A stretch of 42,475 nt of DNA from Gemmatimonadaceae bacterium (GCA_002726335.1 PBSR01000228.1:1-42475), one strand, 5' to 3'. Counted from the stretch's first letter, positions 6,578 through 16,500 are shown. Numbers and translations: made by a program. Notes: generated by a model not told the origin, from the letters alone.

Positions 6578-9346
6578 CTACTGGGCCGCCGCAAGGATCT
6601 GCTCGCCGACGAAGATCTGGAAGAAGCTGCGGACGAAGCCGCCCGACTCCAGGCTCTTGTCGTCAAATTCCTTGCGGGTGTACTGGATGCCGGTTACGAG
6701 GAAGATGTTGAAGCCGCCGCTGACGCCTTTCATCTTCAGCTGCGCCAGGTACGTCTCGGACTTGAAGTCGCGAATCTCGTTGTCGCGATCGACGAACCTT
6801 TCCTTGAAGAAGGGAAAGCCCTCGATACCCAGTTCGAGATTCGTCAGGCTCGTCAGGTGGAAGCCCCCCATCAGGATGGGCACCAGCTCGGTTACATCGC
6901 GACCACTGGGCAGGCCGCCCGGTCCGGTTCCCAGTTGTTCGTCCTGCCGCAGATAGACGTGTTTCAGCCGCGGTTGCAGGCTGATTCCTTGCCACTGCCA
7001 CGTGTAGTCGATCTTGTTGACCAGGGCCCACGTGCTGAGGGTTTCGCTCTCCTGGGACAATCCGGCACCGAAGGTGGCGGCGTTCTTGCTGTTGATCTCG
7101 TAGCGCAGATTGTTGTGCAGGTTCAGGCCGCGCAGGGGTTGTAAGTGCGTGCCCACGTATCCCCGGTTCAGGTTGCTGTCCCGCATGTGCAGACGATCCT
7201 CGACGAAGATCGACGAATAGAGTCCGTCCACGTCGGCAATGTTCTGGTCGAGGATGTAGGTGTAGGTGTGGTTGGGGATGTCATCTTCGACCCGTTTGAA
7301 CTCGTGCTCCCACTGCAGCCGGGCCCGGCCCGGATACACGCGGCGGTAGTGGGCGGCGACGTAATCGGCGTCACTGCTCGCCGAGCCGGCGATCTGCGCC
7401 ACCCGCATGCGCCCCAGGCGCAGGCCGAGGCCGCGTACCGGTAGATCCAGGTCGACGAAGATGTGGTTGCCGCGTTCGTCCTTGTAATAGGGATAGTCGG
7501 GCAGTGAATCGTCCTCGAAGTAATCGAGCACACCGTTGTGGTTGTAGTCGTCGCCCCAATAAAACGTCTGCTCTTCCTGCTCGTATTTGAAGAAGGGCTC
7601 GGCAAAGTCGGGGATGCTGTTGCGGTTCCGGTTGTAGTCGGGGGTTCCGTCCTGATCCAGGTCCCATCCCGGGTAGACACCTGATTCGTTCGGCTGCGTC
7701 CGGATGCGGAAGGGCGCGTCGTTCTGACCCTGATCGAGGAACTGGTCGTCGTCGTCGTTGTCGTCGACCAGGCCCCAGGACATGCTGCGTTTTTCGTTGC
7801 CCGTGCTGTACACGTTCGGCTGGATCTCGTTGAAGTAGAAGTCGTACGAATTGCCGTCGAAGTTGCGATCGATGACGTCGGCGTTGCCGAAGGCGACATG
7901 CTCTCCCTGCCGGAAGTTCCGGTCATCCAGAGCGTAACTCTGATACCGGGGGCTGATGCTGAAGAACTCGCCGCCGAGAACGTGGCTCCGCCACCCCTGT
8001 GTGCCACGGGCAAAGAAGGCGTTGCCAGCGTAGCGGCTGCGTGTCCCGATCTGTTCCTCGGGGAACTGCAGATAGGCCAGAGAGCGGGCAAACTCCCAGT
8101 CGATGATGGCCGTACCCAGGGACAGCTTGCCATTGAGGCCCATCACGTTCAGGGCCGTAGCCAGACCGTGGTCGAAGGACACGCCACGGGCCGCGCCGGA
8201 GCCGTCCCCCTCCGCCCGCTGGCGGATCAACAGCGGCGAGCGCCGGATCCGCTCCGTGACCGAGACGAGATCCGTCGCCCGGTGCACCTGCCGCATACCC
8301 AGCTGGTAATCGTCGCCGACGATGGAGGTCGTGTTCACGCCGACGGCGGAGTTGGGTACGGAAACCACCTGTTCCAGGTATTCACTTCCCGTGACCACCC
8401 AGTGACCGTCCTGCCGTCCCACACCATCGGTGACGAAGACCACCGGCTGGATGCCATCGACGACCCGATTGACCCTGGCATCGTTGCGCAGTGTCATTCG
8501 CGCGGAGCCGCCGTAGACGCTGGCGCCGCTGGTGATACCGCGGCTGTCGTCGCTGACGCGGACGACGACGGAGTCGGGATTCATCTGCCTGGGAATCGTA
8601 CCGCGCCAGTAGTTGCCGTCCTCCTGCAGACTGTCAAAGCGGTGATGGTTGACCAGGGTTGCACCGAAGTCGATGGCCCCCTGGAGAAAACGGCCATGCC
8701 AGTGACCGCCCGTCAACAGGGTGCCCTGATCGCGGACCACATCGCCGATGTCAACGAGTCGGATCCGCAGCCGCGGATCGGAGGACCTCGTGCTCAGGAT
8801 CGTCAGTTCGTGATTCTGCCCGATGATGGCGTCGGCGCGGATCCCGTTGAAGCGCGCCTTGTCAAAGGTCAGTGACGTGAAGGTCGAGCGGATCGAGCTG
8901 CCCATCATGAAGCGAAGGGCGCCGGCGCTGAACTCCTCCTTGGCGACGATGATGCCGTTGTGGCGACCCTGCAGATTGCCTGAGCGATTCCACGAGCTGC
9001 TGTAATTAGGCGCCCTCGTGCGATCTTCCGTCCAGCTGAACATGGTTGCCGAACCGGCCAGCCATGGCTCGCCGAGTTGGTCGTATGTTGCCAGCCAGTC
9101 GAAACCGGATCCCCGTTCCCGGTACCGGGTCCAGCCCATGTTGTTGTAGTCGAGACCCGTATTCGGCCGCAACAGGAAGCGGCTGCGCGGCGTCCAGCCC
9201 TGTTCGAACGTACTCAGCTGAGCGGGCTCTTCGTAGAGTCCGTAGCGGTACTGCGCCTGTCCGGGCAGAGGCACGAACTGCGCCAGAGCCAGAGTCAGCC
9301 ATCCCGTCCGCAGCAGGGCGAACCGTATGTCTTTCAGCCCTTTCAC
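6578..9346 (-). CDS. Large outer-membrane beta-barrel with central EF-hand/TSP3-like acidic loops (paralogue 1)
   Basis: 922 residues, starting at GTG, which overlaps the stop of the TonB-like gene by one base (TAGTG). A signal peptide runs to about GQAQ (residue ~32). The rest is rich in alternating aromatic/polar strands, as in a large outer-membrane barrel. At residues ~555-626 is a striking acidic block: DLDQDGTPDYN, NRNRNSIPDFAE, DYNHNGVLDYFE, then YPYYKDERG. The spacing of D/N/E fits three EF-hand or thrombospondin-3-like calcium loops. The same block occurs in the paralogues at 16818-19568 and 19565-22381. I see no plug domain, so it is not an ordinary TonB-dependent receptor, and the C-terminus (ILAAAQ) lacks the terminal aromatic of a classic beta-signal. 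Substrate unknown. It is the most diverged of the three and sits next to the TonB-like gene. Confidence 0.85.
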   Translation of the reverse strand: MKGLKDIRFALLRTGWLTLALAQFVPLPGQAQYRYGLYEEPAQLSTFEQGWTPRSRFLLRPNTGLDYNNMGWTRYRERGSGFDWLATYDQLGEPWLAGSATMFSWTEDRTRAPNYSSSWNRSGNLQGRHNGIIVAKEEFSAGALRFMMGSSIRSTFTSLTFDKARFNGIRADAIIGQNHELTILSTRSSDPRLRIRLVDIGDVVRDQGTLLTGGHWHGRFLQGAIDFGATLVNHHRFDSLQEDGNYWRGTIPRQMNPDSVVVRVSDDSRGITSGASVYGGSARMTLRNDARVNRVVDGIQPVVFVTDGVGRQDGHWVVTGSEYLEQVVSVPNSAVGVNTTSIVGDDYQLGMRQVHRATDLVSVTERIRRSPLLIRQRAEGDGSGAARGVSFDHGLATALNVMGLNGKLSLGTAIIDWEFARSLAYLQFPEEQIGTRSRYAGNAFFARGTQGWRSHVLGGEFFSISPRYQSYALDDRNFRQGEHVAFGNADVIDRNFDGNSYDFYFNEIQPNVYSTGNEKRSMSWGLVDDNDDDDQFLDQGQNDAPFRIRTQPNESGVYPGWDLDQDGTPDYNRNRNSIPDFAEPFFKYEQEEQTFYWGDDYNHNGVLDYFEDDSLPDYPYYKDERGNHIFVDLDLPVRGLGLRLGRMRVAQIAGSASSDADYVAAHYRRVYPGRARLQWEHEFKRVEDDIPNHTYTYILDQNIADVDGLYSSIFVEDRLHMRDSNLNRGYVGTHLQPLRGLNLHNNLRYEINSKNAATFGAGLSQESETLSTWALVNKIDYTWQWQGISLQPRLKHVYLRQDEQLGTGPGGLPSGRDVTELVPILMGGFHLTSLTNLELGIEGFPFFKERFVDRDNEIRDFKSETYLAQLKMKGVSGGFNIFLVTGIQYTRKEFDDKSLESGGFVRSFFQIFVGEQILAAAQ

Positions 9347-10620
9347 TAGCGGACGATCTCCATAACACGATTGGTGATGGAGCCTTCCTGCGTCAGGGCG
9401 AAGACGATGGTGTTGACCCCGAACTGCAGGTGGCGCGTGTTGTCGGAATACAGACTCTTGTCGTTGCGGTAGCCGAGATTCTCCCAGGCCGTGCCGATGT
9501 TCTGATACGTGATGATACAGGCGAGCCGCTCGTCGATCTCGAGACCCATCAGGTAGTCGACGTTGTTGCGCCCTTCACCGGAGTTGTCACCGCCGATTCC
9601 GGGTCCGCCGAGCAGGGCTCGGGGTGGGCCGTCAAAGTCGAAGAAGGTGTGGAAGATGGGGTGATCGTTCGGTAGCCTCCTGAACTTGGCGCGCCGGCCG
9701 ACGGTGGCCAGGGCATCCCGCACCATGAGTCGGATGAAGCTGTCTTCATTGCCACCCACTGTCTGGCCCGCGTCGGCCAGCAGGAAGCCGCCGTTCTCGA
9801 GGTATTTCCCGAGATTGGACAACTCACCCTCCGTCAGCGTGAAGCGAACGGCGGGGATGAAGACCCAGGGCGTCTCCAGCAGATCCTTCGAACTGAGAGG
9901 CATACGCGAGGAGAAGTCGGCCTGGATGTCGGTGAACTCGTTCATCGAGTCCACCAGGTTCTGCACCGCGTGCGGGTTCTGCAGCATGCTCGTGCCGCTG
10001 TCACCGGAGCGGACGAAGCCGACGATGTTCGCTTCCACCATGCGCGCCGAGTAGGCCTGGGCGATGTGGAAGTAGCCGGTGATGTTGCGCTTGTCGTTCG
10101 GGTCCTGGATGACCATGGCCTGGAACTTGCCCGTGTCGAGAAAATCCAGATCCAGCAACTGCTCACGCATGTCGATCTTGTTGTCCGGCTCCTTGGAGGT
10201 CGTCACACCGATGTCGGTCGAGCGGGCGCCGAGATCGATGGATACCAGGTCGGAACCGGTGTCGAGCGTGACCTGCGGGGCCGCCATGGAACGCAACGAG
10301 ATACCCCCCACCGCCGTGTTTGTCAGTCTCGTCTGACGCGCCTGCAGCTTGACCTGCTGCCGAACCATCTTGCGCTGGCGGGGCTTCGGCTTCTTGCGCA
10401 TCTCCATCGGCTTGGTCAGCCGCGGCTGGCGCTGGACGAAGCGTGTCGTCAAGGGTCGCTGCGCCTCCTCGTCCCCGGAGTCGATCTCCTGGAGCATGAA
10501 GGCCAGATGTCCGATGAGGGCCAGGGCGAAACAGGCCCCGGTGATCTTCAGCCCCTTGTTGAGAAGCCGACCCAGATCAACGTCTGCGGCGGGACCCCTG
10601 AATCGGTTGCTTACGGCCAT
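9346..10620 (-). CDS. TonB-like inner-membrane protein with C-terminal DUF4159 domain
   Basis: 424 residues. The N-terminus is cytoplasmic, followed by one transmembrane helix at ~26-45 (ITGACFALALIGHLAFML). Then comes a basic, proline-containing linker (RKKPKPRQRKMVRQQ), the topology of TonB. The C-terminal ~260 residues match the DUF4159 family (glutamine-amidotransferase-like fold): a TPWVFIPAVRFTLTEGE segment, GKYLENGGFLLADAG, and LPNDHPIFHTFFDFDGPP. Placed after ExbB/ExbD genes and directly before a large barrel (one-base overlap), it is a good candidate for the energy transducer, with DUF4159 replacing the TonB C-terminal domain; this is inference. AGGAG lies shortly upstream of the ATG. 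The reaction or ligand of DUF4159 is unknown. Confidence 0.85.
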   Translation of the reverse strand: MAVSNRFRGPAADVDLGRLLNKGLKITGACFALALIGHLAFMLQEIDSGDEEAQRPLTTRFVQRQPRLTKPMEMRKKPKPRQRKMVRQQVKLQARQTRLTNTAVGGISLRSMAAPQVTLDTGSDLVSIDLGARSTDIGVTTSKEPDNKIDMREQLLDLDFLDTGKFQAMVIQDPNDKRNITGYFHIAQAYSARMVEANIVGFVRSGDSGTSMLQNPHAVQNLVDSMNEFTDIQADFSSRMPLSSKDLLETPWVFIPAVRFTLTEGELSNLGKYLENGGFLLADAGQTVGGNEDSFIRLMVRDALATVGRRAKFRRLPNDHPIFHTFFDFDGPPRALLGGPGIGGDNSGEGRNNVDYLMGLEIDERLACIITYQNIGTAWENLGYRNDKSLYSDNTRHLQFGVNTIVFALTQEGSITNRVMEIVR

Positions 10621-10671
10621 GACGGACTCCTCACGGTGACCGGTGCGGGCTGCACTGGGTCGCGCACCATG

Positions 10672-11082
10672 TCAACTGTCCTTCTCGGTCTGCTCGACGG
10701 CGAGAGAGATCGTCTCGATACCGATGTTCTTGGCGATCTCCATGATGTCGAGGGTATGCACATGCTGTGACTTCTGGTCAGCTTTGATGATCAGAGTGAC
10801 GGCCCGGGTGCGGTTCTTCTCCTGCATCAGGATGCTGGCCAGCGACGGCTTGGTGACGACCTTGCCGTTGAGCTCCATCTTGCCATCCTCACCGACGGCC
10901 AGAAACAGCTTTGTCTCTCTGATCTTCTGCCAGTTGCTCGCTTCGGGCAGCTCGATCTTCAAGCCGGCGGCGGAGGTGAAGACCGTGGTCACCATGAAGA
11001 AGATCAAGAGCAGAAAGACGCAGTCGATCAACGGCGTCAGGTTCAGCTCCACTTCGTCTTTGTCTTCGAAACCCTCGGCCAT
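10672..11082 (-). CDS. exbD: ExbD/TolR-family motor subunit (second copy)
   Basis: 136 residues. ExbD/TolR pattern: short cytoplasmic N-terminus, one membrane helix in LTPLIDCVFLLLIFFMVTT with the proton-coupling Asp at about residue 20, then a periplasmic domain (GLKIELPEA, VTLIIKADQKSQ, DIMEIAKNIGIETISLAVEQ). It should work with the ExbB at 12861-13502 to turn proton-motive force into movement of a TonB-like partner. It begins two bases after the stop of the FGE-fold lipoprotein, with a GAGG-type RBS inside that gene. It differs from the other ExbD (12428-12853): no basic N-terminal extension and a different periplasmic domain, so it is a second subunit type, not a recent duplicate. Confidence 0.93.
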   Translation of the reverse strand: MAEGFEDKDEVELNLTPLIDCVFLLLIFFMVTTVFTSAAGLKIELPEASNWQKIRETKLFLAVGEDGKMELNGKVVTKPSLASILMQEKNRTRAVTLIIKADQKSQHVHTLDIMEIAKNIGIETISLAVEQTEKDS

Positions 11083-11084
11083 AC

Positions 11085-12431
11085 CTACCTCGCGCAGCGG
11101 ATTCCTGTGTGATTGGTACGTGTCGACTCGGCGAGAAACCCACGGGCGGAGCCGCGCACGCTCAGGGCGCCATCCGCCCAGCTGCCGCCACGAATCACGC
11201 GTTGCGCCTCATCGTCACCACTCGGGGCTGCGGCCTGAGGGTTGGGCACCACGACACTGGCCAGGTTCACCGCAGGGAAGGCCGAGTTGCTCTGCTTGGC
11301 CCCCTCCACGTCGCGAATGATCGTCGTGATGTTGCGGTCGACCTCGCGACCGAGATTCGTCATGAGACGCTCATCGAAGGCGTCCGCCGTCCACTCCCAC
11401 ACATTGCCGGCCATATCGTGAGCCCCGAAACGGCTCGTCCCGGACGGGTAGCTGCCCACCGCCACGGTATGCCGCACATTGCCGGAGATCTCGCCACCGA
11501 AGTTGAGTTGCGCGGCATCGGGCGCCTCGGTTCCCCATGGATAGTTGGCTGCGGCTGACTCGGCCACTACGTCCGCCAGCAAGGCCAGAACCTCGGCCTC
11601 AAAGACATCGCCCGCGCCTGAGTCACGCAACTCCGTCCTGTTGCCAGCCGCGTCAAAGGCACTGCGGTAGCTGTTGACAATGGTGGTCAGACGCTGGTCA
11701 GACGCTGAGACATCGACACCACGGGCGGCGTACTCCCATTCGAATTCTGTGGGCAGGCGTTTGCCCTGGGCGGCGCAGTAGTCGGCTGCGTCCTGCCAGG
11801 CGACGCCCACCACGGGCTGCAGGTCATCGCTGAAGCCGGCCAGATCATCGAAGTCATGAACTCGTCCATCCGTCGCCAGAAACTGTCGGTACTCGCCGTT
11901 GGTCACTTCGTAGCGGTCGATCTCGAAGGCATCGATGGAAAGCAGGAGACCGGGCGCCTCGAGGGCCAGGCGAACATCCTCGGAAGCGCGGTCAATATCG
12001 ATGCCGATGGCGGTGACGGCTGCCGGGATGCTGATCATAGCGCCCAGATCGGCGACAGGTGCATCGGAGGCACTTACGGTGACCACTGTCAGACTTGACA
12101 CCCAGTTGTTGCCATTCGAATCCCCCACCCAGAGGAGGAATGGGAAAACCCCCACCTCACTCGCGGTGAACGTCGTGGAAACCTGCCCGGTGGAGTTCAG
12201 AGCGATTCGCGAGGAGATACTCTCCCACTCGTAACTCGCACTCCCGCCGCTCACCATGGAGCCGCTGCCATCCAGCGTCACCGTTGCGCCGACCAGGACG
12301 GACTGGTCCGGCCCTGCATCGGGACGCAGGCCGCTGGCCACGTTGGCAGAGATCGAATCATCCGTGCCGCAGGAGACCAGACCGGCGGCGATGAGCGCAG
12401 CCGTGGCGTATGTGAGCAGGCGTCCTGTCAT
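11085..12431 (-). CDS. FGE-sulfatase-fold (SUMF1-like) lipoprotein with N-terminal PKD-like domain
   Basis: 448 residues. The lipoprotein signal ends in lipobox AGLVSC. Residues ~35-125 look like a PKD/Ig-like domain (RPDAGPDQSVLVGATVTLDG, then YEWESIS). Residues ~165-448 carry hallmarks of the FGE-sulfatase/SUMF1 fold: IDRYEVTNGEYRQFL, RLPTEFEWEYAARG, GAHDMAGNVWEWTADAF, RVIRGGSW and the ending GIRCAR. In Bacteroidetes the type IX secretion/gliding lipoproteins GldJ and GldK have this fold without known enzymatic activity. Location between two exbD genes argues for a structural role on a motor complex here too (inference). I have not located the copper-binding cysteine pair of true formylglycine-generating enzymes. 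It overlaps the upstream exbD stop (ATGA, 12428-12431). Confidence 0.9.
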   Translation of the reverse strand: MTGRLLTYATAALIAAGLVSCGTDDSISANVASGLRPDAGPDQSVLVGATVTLDGSGSMVSGGSASYEWESISSRIALNSTGQVSTTFTASEVGVFPFLLWVGDSNGNNWVSSLTVVTVSASDAPVADLGAMISIPAAVTAIGIDIDRASEDVRLALEAPGLLLSIDAFEIDRYEVTNGEYRQFLATDGRVHDFDDLAGFSDDLQPVVGVAWQDAADYCAAQGKRLPTEFEWEYAARGVDVSASDQRLTTIVNSYRSAFDAAGNRTELRDSGAGDVFEAEVLALLADVVAESAAANYPWGTEAPDAAQLNFGGEISGNVRHTVAVGSYPSGTSRFGAHDMAGNVWEWTADAFDERLMTNLGREVDRNITTIIRDVEGAKQSNSAFPAVNLASVVVPNPQAAAPSGDDEAQRVIRGGSWADGALSVRGSARGFLAESTRTNHTGIRCAR

Positions 12432-12853
12432 TGTTCTCGGGCGAAGGCAATGCCCTCGAGGCCCTGGGCCCGGGCGATGTCGACCACCATGGCTACCGTG
12501 TTGTGTACGGTTGTGGGGTGGGCCTGGAGGATCATGTTCTCTGTTTCGAGCTGCTCTTTCAGTCGTTTCAGCTCTTCCGGCAGATCGTCGAGCGCCACGG
12601 CCTCGCCATTGAGCTCCATCAGCCCATCCTCTTCGATGATGAGGTTGATGTCCTTGCCCGGTTTGCTCTCCGCCGTCGAGTCCTTCGGCATGTCGACATT
12701 GAGCCCCTTCGAAGTGATGAACACCGTCGTCACCATGAAGAAGATCAGCAGCATGAAGACACAGTCCACCAACGGCGTCAGATCCACATCCTCGTCCTTC
12801 AGGAGGGTGCGGGACTCCTCCAACTCTCGTTTCAGGCGTTTGCTCTTCGGCAT
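12428..12853 (-). CDS. exbD: ExbD/TolR-family motor subunit (first copy)
   Basis: 141 residues. A long charged cytoplasmic N-terminus (PKSKRLKRELEESRTLLKD) leads to the membrane helix LTPLVDCVFMLLIFFMVTT, with the conserved Asp at about residue 29. The periplasmic domain includes INLIIEEDGLMELNGEAV and the C-terminal AMVVDIARAQGLEGIAFARE. It follows exbB by seven bases, the usual exbBD order, and its stop overlaps the start of the FGE-fold lipoprotein. Two distinct ExbDs with one ExbB suggest either a mixed motor or one motor serving two partners. Confidence 0.94.
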   Translation of the reverse strand: MPKSKRLKRELEESRTLLKDEDVDLTPLVDCVFMLLIFFMVTTVFITSKGLNVDMPKDSTAESKPGKDINLIIEEDGLMELNGEAVALDDLPEELKRLKEQLETENMILQAHPTTVHNTVAMVVDIARAQGLEGIAFAREQ

Positions 12854-12860
12854 GGCTCGA

Positions 12861-13502
12861 TCAGGAGGCGGAGTGGGTCTTGATCAGCGTGTTGCCGAAG
12901 GCGTGAAAATAGAGTTCGGCCCGTTCCACAATCGCCTCTGCCCGTGTCGCCAGGTAGCGATAGAAGATCAGCGACGGGATGGCGATGATGAGGCCCCCGG
13001 CGGTCGTCAGCAGGGCGACGGAGATACCCGAAGCCACAACCTGTGGATCCCCGGTGCCGGCGCGGGCGATCGACTCGAAGGCGGTGATCATGCCCAGAAT
13101 CGTGCCCAGCAGTCCCAACAGGGGCGCCACGGTGGCAATGGTCGAAAGGACCAGCAGAAACCGGCCCAGGTACTTGCGTGAGCTGGCCGTCGTCGTCATC
13201 ACCAGCTCATCGCGCATGTCATCGGCGTCGCGTTCCTCCAGGACCAGCACATCAAACCGCTTCATCAGTGCGAGGAAGACGTAGTTGACGAAGCCGCGGC
13301 CCTGGGCGCAGTGTTCGGCCGCCGCTTTCTCGCCGCTCTGCTTGACGATCTGCTCGACCTCGTTGAGGGCACGCTCGATCTCGTCCTCACCGGGTGCACG
13401 GTGGAGGACGATCAGACGCTCCATCAGGACGGTGAGGGCCACCACCGACATCACGACAAGGACCCACATTACCTCGCCGCCGCTTTGAATGATCTCGCTC
13501 AT
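12861..13502 (-). CDS. exbB: ExbB/TolQ/MotA-family proton channel subunit
   Basis: 213 residues from the ATG at 13502; a GTG two codons earlier (13508) is also possible because the AAGGAG upstream lies ten bases from the ATG but four from the GTG. Three transmembrane segments follow the ExbB plan: TM1 near the N-terminus (VMWVLVVMSVVALTVLM), a cytoplasmic loop of about 85 residues, then TM2 (FLLVLSTIATVAPLLGLLGT) and TM3 (SGISVALLTTAGGLIIAIPS). The APLLGLLGTILGMI and LLTTAGGLIIAIPSL motifs are those of the family. It forms the proton-driven stator with the ExbDs. A 57-base gap with a small hairpin separates it from the TPR gene. Confidence 0.95.
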   Translation of the reverse strand: MSEIIQSGGEVMWVLVVMSVVALTVLMERLIVLHRAPGEDEIERALNEVEQIVKQSGEKAAAEHCAQGRGFVNYVFLALMKRFDVLVLEERDADDMRDELVMTTTASSRKYLGRFLLVLSTIATVAPLLGLLGTILGMITAFESIARAGTGDPQVVASGISVALLTTAGGLIIAIPSLIFYRYLATRAEAIVERAELYFHAFGNTLIKTHSAS

Positions 13503-13529
13503 GTTCACCGCTCTCCTTGAAGTGTCGGA

Positions 13530-13547
13530 GCCGCGCGGTGTCGCGGC
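13530..13547 (-). other. Short GC hairpin between the TPR and exbB genes
   Basis: GCCGCG at 13530-13535 pairs with CGCGGC at 13542-13547 around a six-base loop. It lies in one of the few real gaps in the run. There is no U-tract, so it may be an RNA processing/stabilising element or a weak attenuator, or chance in GC-rich DNA. Confidence 0.3.
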
Positions 13548-13559
13548 GCCGATTGCGGA

Positions 13560-16500
13560 CTACAGTCTGTTGGTGACGATCCAATTCAGGTGCTCCTGGG
13601 CAAAGACCACCGCAGCAGCACTTTCCGAGACACCTTCATAATCGGACACGAGGACACCGTAGACACGGGAGGCGTCCTTCCACTGCCGCAGGTTTTCGTA
13701 GCTCATGCCCAGATTGGCCAGGGCACCGGCTCGGGTTTCCGTCTTCTCAAAGCCCTGTACCACGTCCTCCAGAGCGACGGCGGCACGGGCGTAATCTTCG
13801 GCGTCGAACAGGGCCATGGCTTCTTCATACCTGAGGTAGGCCTTGATCTCAGCCAGCTCTGTCATGAGCGCCTCGGCTTCCGGCACCAGCTCTGACTCCG
13901 GGTACCTTTCGATCACGCTCCCGTATGCCGTCTCCGCCTGCTCGTAATCCTTGTTATTGAAGTAGTGATCACCCAGGGTGAACTGCACGCTGGCCGCCAG
14001 CGGACTCTCAGGGTAATCGCGCAGCAGTTCCTGGAACTGCAGAATGGCCGCCTCGGGGCGCTCACCCTCGAAATGACACCAGCCCAGGTTGTAGCTGGAA
14101 TTGTCCACGAATTCGGAGGCCGAGTAGTCGGCCAGCACGGAGGTGTAGGCCACGGCAGCGTCGTCGAAGCGCCCCAGGTTGAACAGGTTCTCGCCTCTCT
14201 GAAACAGGGCCTCAGCTGCGACCTCGCTGTCAGGCCAGCGGGCCGCCAGGCGGCCGAACCAGTCAGCGGCCTCGCTGAAGTTGGTTTCCTGCAGATTGGC
14301 GTAGGCGAGGAAGTAGTGCGCGTTTTCGAGGTTTGAGTTGGCGTTGAATTCCTCCACGAACGACTCCAGCAGGCCGATGACTTCCTCGTTCTGCCCGAGG
14401 GAGAAGGTTGCCACAGCACGACCAAAGAGAAGATCTGCCCGCAGGGCGCCTCGAGGGAACTGACGCAGTGCCCGGGCAAATGTGTCCCGCGCCTCCTGGG
14501 GACGGTCGGTGCGCGTGTACACGTCACCGATGACGAAGTAGGCGCGCTCTTTCAGCAGGTAGCCGCGCTCGCCGGCAGAGTCTTCGAACTCGGCCGTGAG
14601 CAGCGATTGGCAGGTCTCGATGGTCTCTTCGTACTTGCCCAGGCTGTAGTGCAGTTCGGCCAGCAGGAGGGTGAACTCTGCCCGTTCTCTCGGGCTCTGG
14701 CTGGCGGCGATAATTTCCCGGTAGTCCTCGATGGCCTCCTCCCGGCGGCCCATCTGCATGTAGCACTGCCCCAGTAGTCGGTGCGCCTGATCCTTGAGGT
14801 TGGCCGCCGGCGACAGAGCCAGCAGGCGTTCTAGATCGACAACGGCCGACTCGAGATCCTTGCGGGAGTAGTTGGCGGTGCCCCGCCCCAGCAACGCCCC
14901 CTGGGTGATGGCACCGGGGGTCTCGGCATCACTGATCTCGATGGTCGTCGAAAAGGCCTCGACCGATTCGTCCAGCCGGCCCTGCTCGAAATACACGCGT
15001 CCGAGGATGTACGTCAGCGCCGCAGGCAGCTCTTGCTGACCGTGTGCGAGACGGGCTCGTTCCAGATAGGTCTCGGCCCTCTCCAGATCACCGAGGCGCA
15101 ACAGGTAGTCGCCTCCGGCCAGACCCGCTTTGCGCCAGATGTCAGCTTCCGGTGGAATTCGATCGAAGGCGGCAACGGCGAGGTCCGAGTGCTCAGCGTC
15201 ACGATGCACGACGGCCAGCTCGAACAGAGCGCGCGGTACATCCCTGGACTCCGGGAAGCGTCGCACGAACTCCTCGTACGTGCTCACCGACGACCCGTAC
15301 TCCTTCTGCAGGTAGAGCGATCGGCCCGACTGCAGCAATGCTCTGGAAACGAGATCCTGGCGCTGGGCGAACTCGGTGGTCACGCGGCCGAACAGTGCCA
15401 GCGCCTGTTGCAGATCGTCATTGCCGCCGCGACGCTGTGCCGCCAGCCCGGCACCGAAGAGGCTTTCGCCCATCAGCGATGTCGTCGGCGTCTCGGTGAT
15501 GACGGTTTCGTACGCGTCCTGAGCCCGCCGGAAGGCCGGCTCTGCGTCCTCTCCTTTCAGGCGTGCTGCCTCGGCCATCTCGAACAGGCTCTGGGCCGCC
15601 AGGAAACGGGCCCGGTCTATGGAGACACCACCCTCGCGGGCCAGGTCGCCGTAGGCCGTGATGTAGTTCTCGTACTCCGTCGTCGCCTCGGAGAACCGGC
15701 GCGCCTCATAATAGGAGCGGGCGATTCGGGCCTGCATGCGCGCCCGGAAGCCGGGAGAGGAGACCTCATCGATCGACCGGCGATAGACCTGAATGCCGCC
15801 GTCCAGGTCCTGCTGCGCGAAGTAGGCCTCACCGATCTTGACGTACGCCTCTTCGACGAGATCACGCTCCTGCGAGTAGTCGGTGATCACCCGTCGGTAG
15901 GCGGCCGAGGCGCCTTCCACGTCTCCTTCTGCTGTATAGGAGTCACCGATCAGCAGCTGCGCCTTGGCCACCAGCTCGACGGCCGTCTCCTTGACGACGC
16001 CGCTGAGTTTGGAGGCTTCCAGCTTGACGCGATCGGCTTCGCTCAGGTCGGTGAAGTCGTACTTGTCGACGAGTCGACCCATGGCGGACCGGGCCTCGGC
16101 GTACTTCTGCTGTTCGAAGTAGCTCTTGCCGACCTGGAACTGGGCCCGGTCGATGCGGTAGTCGGCGGCGGTTCCGAGCTGATCGAGGCGCTCGAAGGCG
16201 GCGATGGCCTCGGAGAACTGGCCGAGGCTGAAGTGAGCCCAGCCCAATTCATAGAGCGCCTCGTCGACGTAGTCGCTTTCCGGGAAGCTGTCGATCAGCA
16301 CGCCCGCCTCCTCGATCACCCCCTCATAGTTGGACGACTGGAAGTTCGTCTTCACCAGCTGATACTGTGACAACACCCGAATCTCGAGCAGATCCGTCGA
16401 CTGTGATGCTTCGCGATAGTAATGGGCGGCACGTTTGAAGTTCTCGCCGGCGGAGCGGCGCAGGCTGTCGGCTCGCGCCTCCCGACGCTCCTGTCCGGCC

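Noticed and set aside
7738..7770. GTC/GTCGTT trinucleotide runs in the barrel genes as a microsatellite
   Set aside because: They encode the conserved VDDND acidic stretch present in all three paralogues, so protein constraint explains them.
6578..9346. Ordinary TonB-dependent receptor
   Set aside because: No plug domain or recognisable TonB box near the mature N-terminus, and the acidic central block is foreign to that family.
10652..10675. Internal minus-strand TTGACA at the end of the second exbD
   Set aside because: No -10-like hexamer at the right distance; it is part of the coding end (GAC AGT TGA) of the gene.
11085..12431. True formylglycine-generating enzyme activating sulfatases
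   Set aside because: No sulfatase gene in the window, lipoprotein with added PKD-like domain, and location among motor genes; the structural GldJ/GldK-type role fits better.
15033..16370. 445-codon plus-strand frame antisense to the TPR gene
   Set aside because: Antisense shadow of TPR codons (GAG, CTG, GCC); no RBS or domain.
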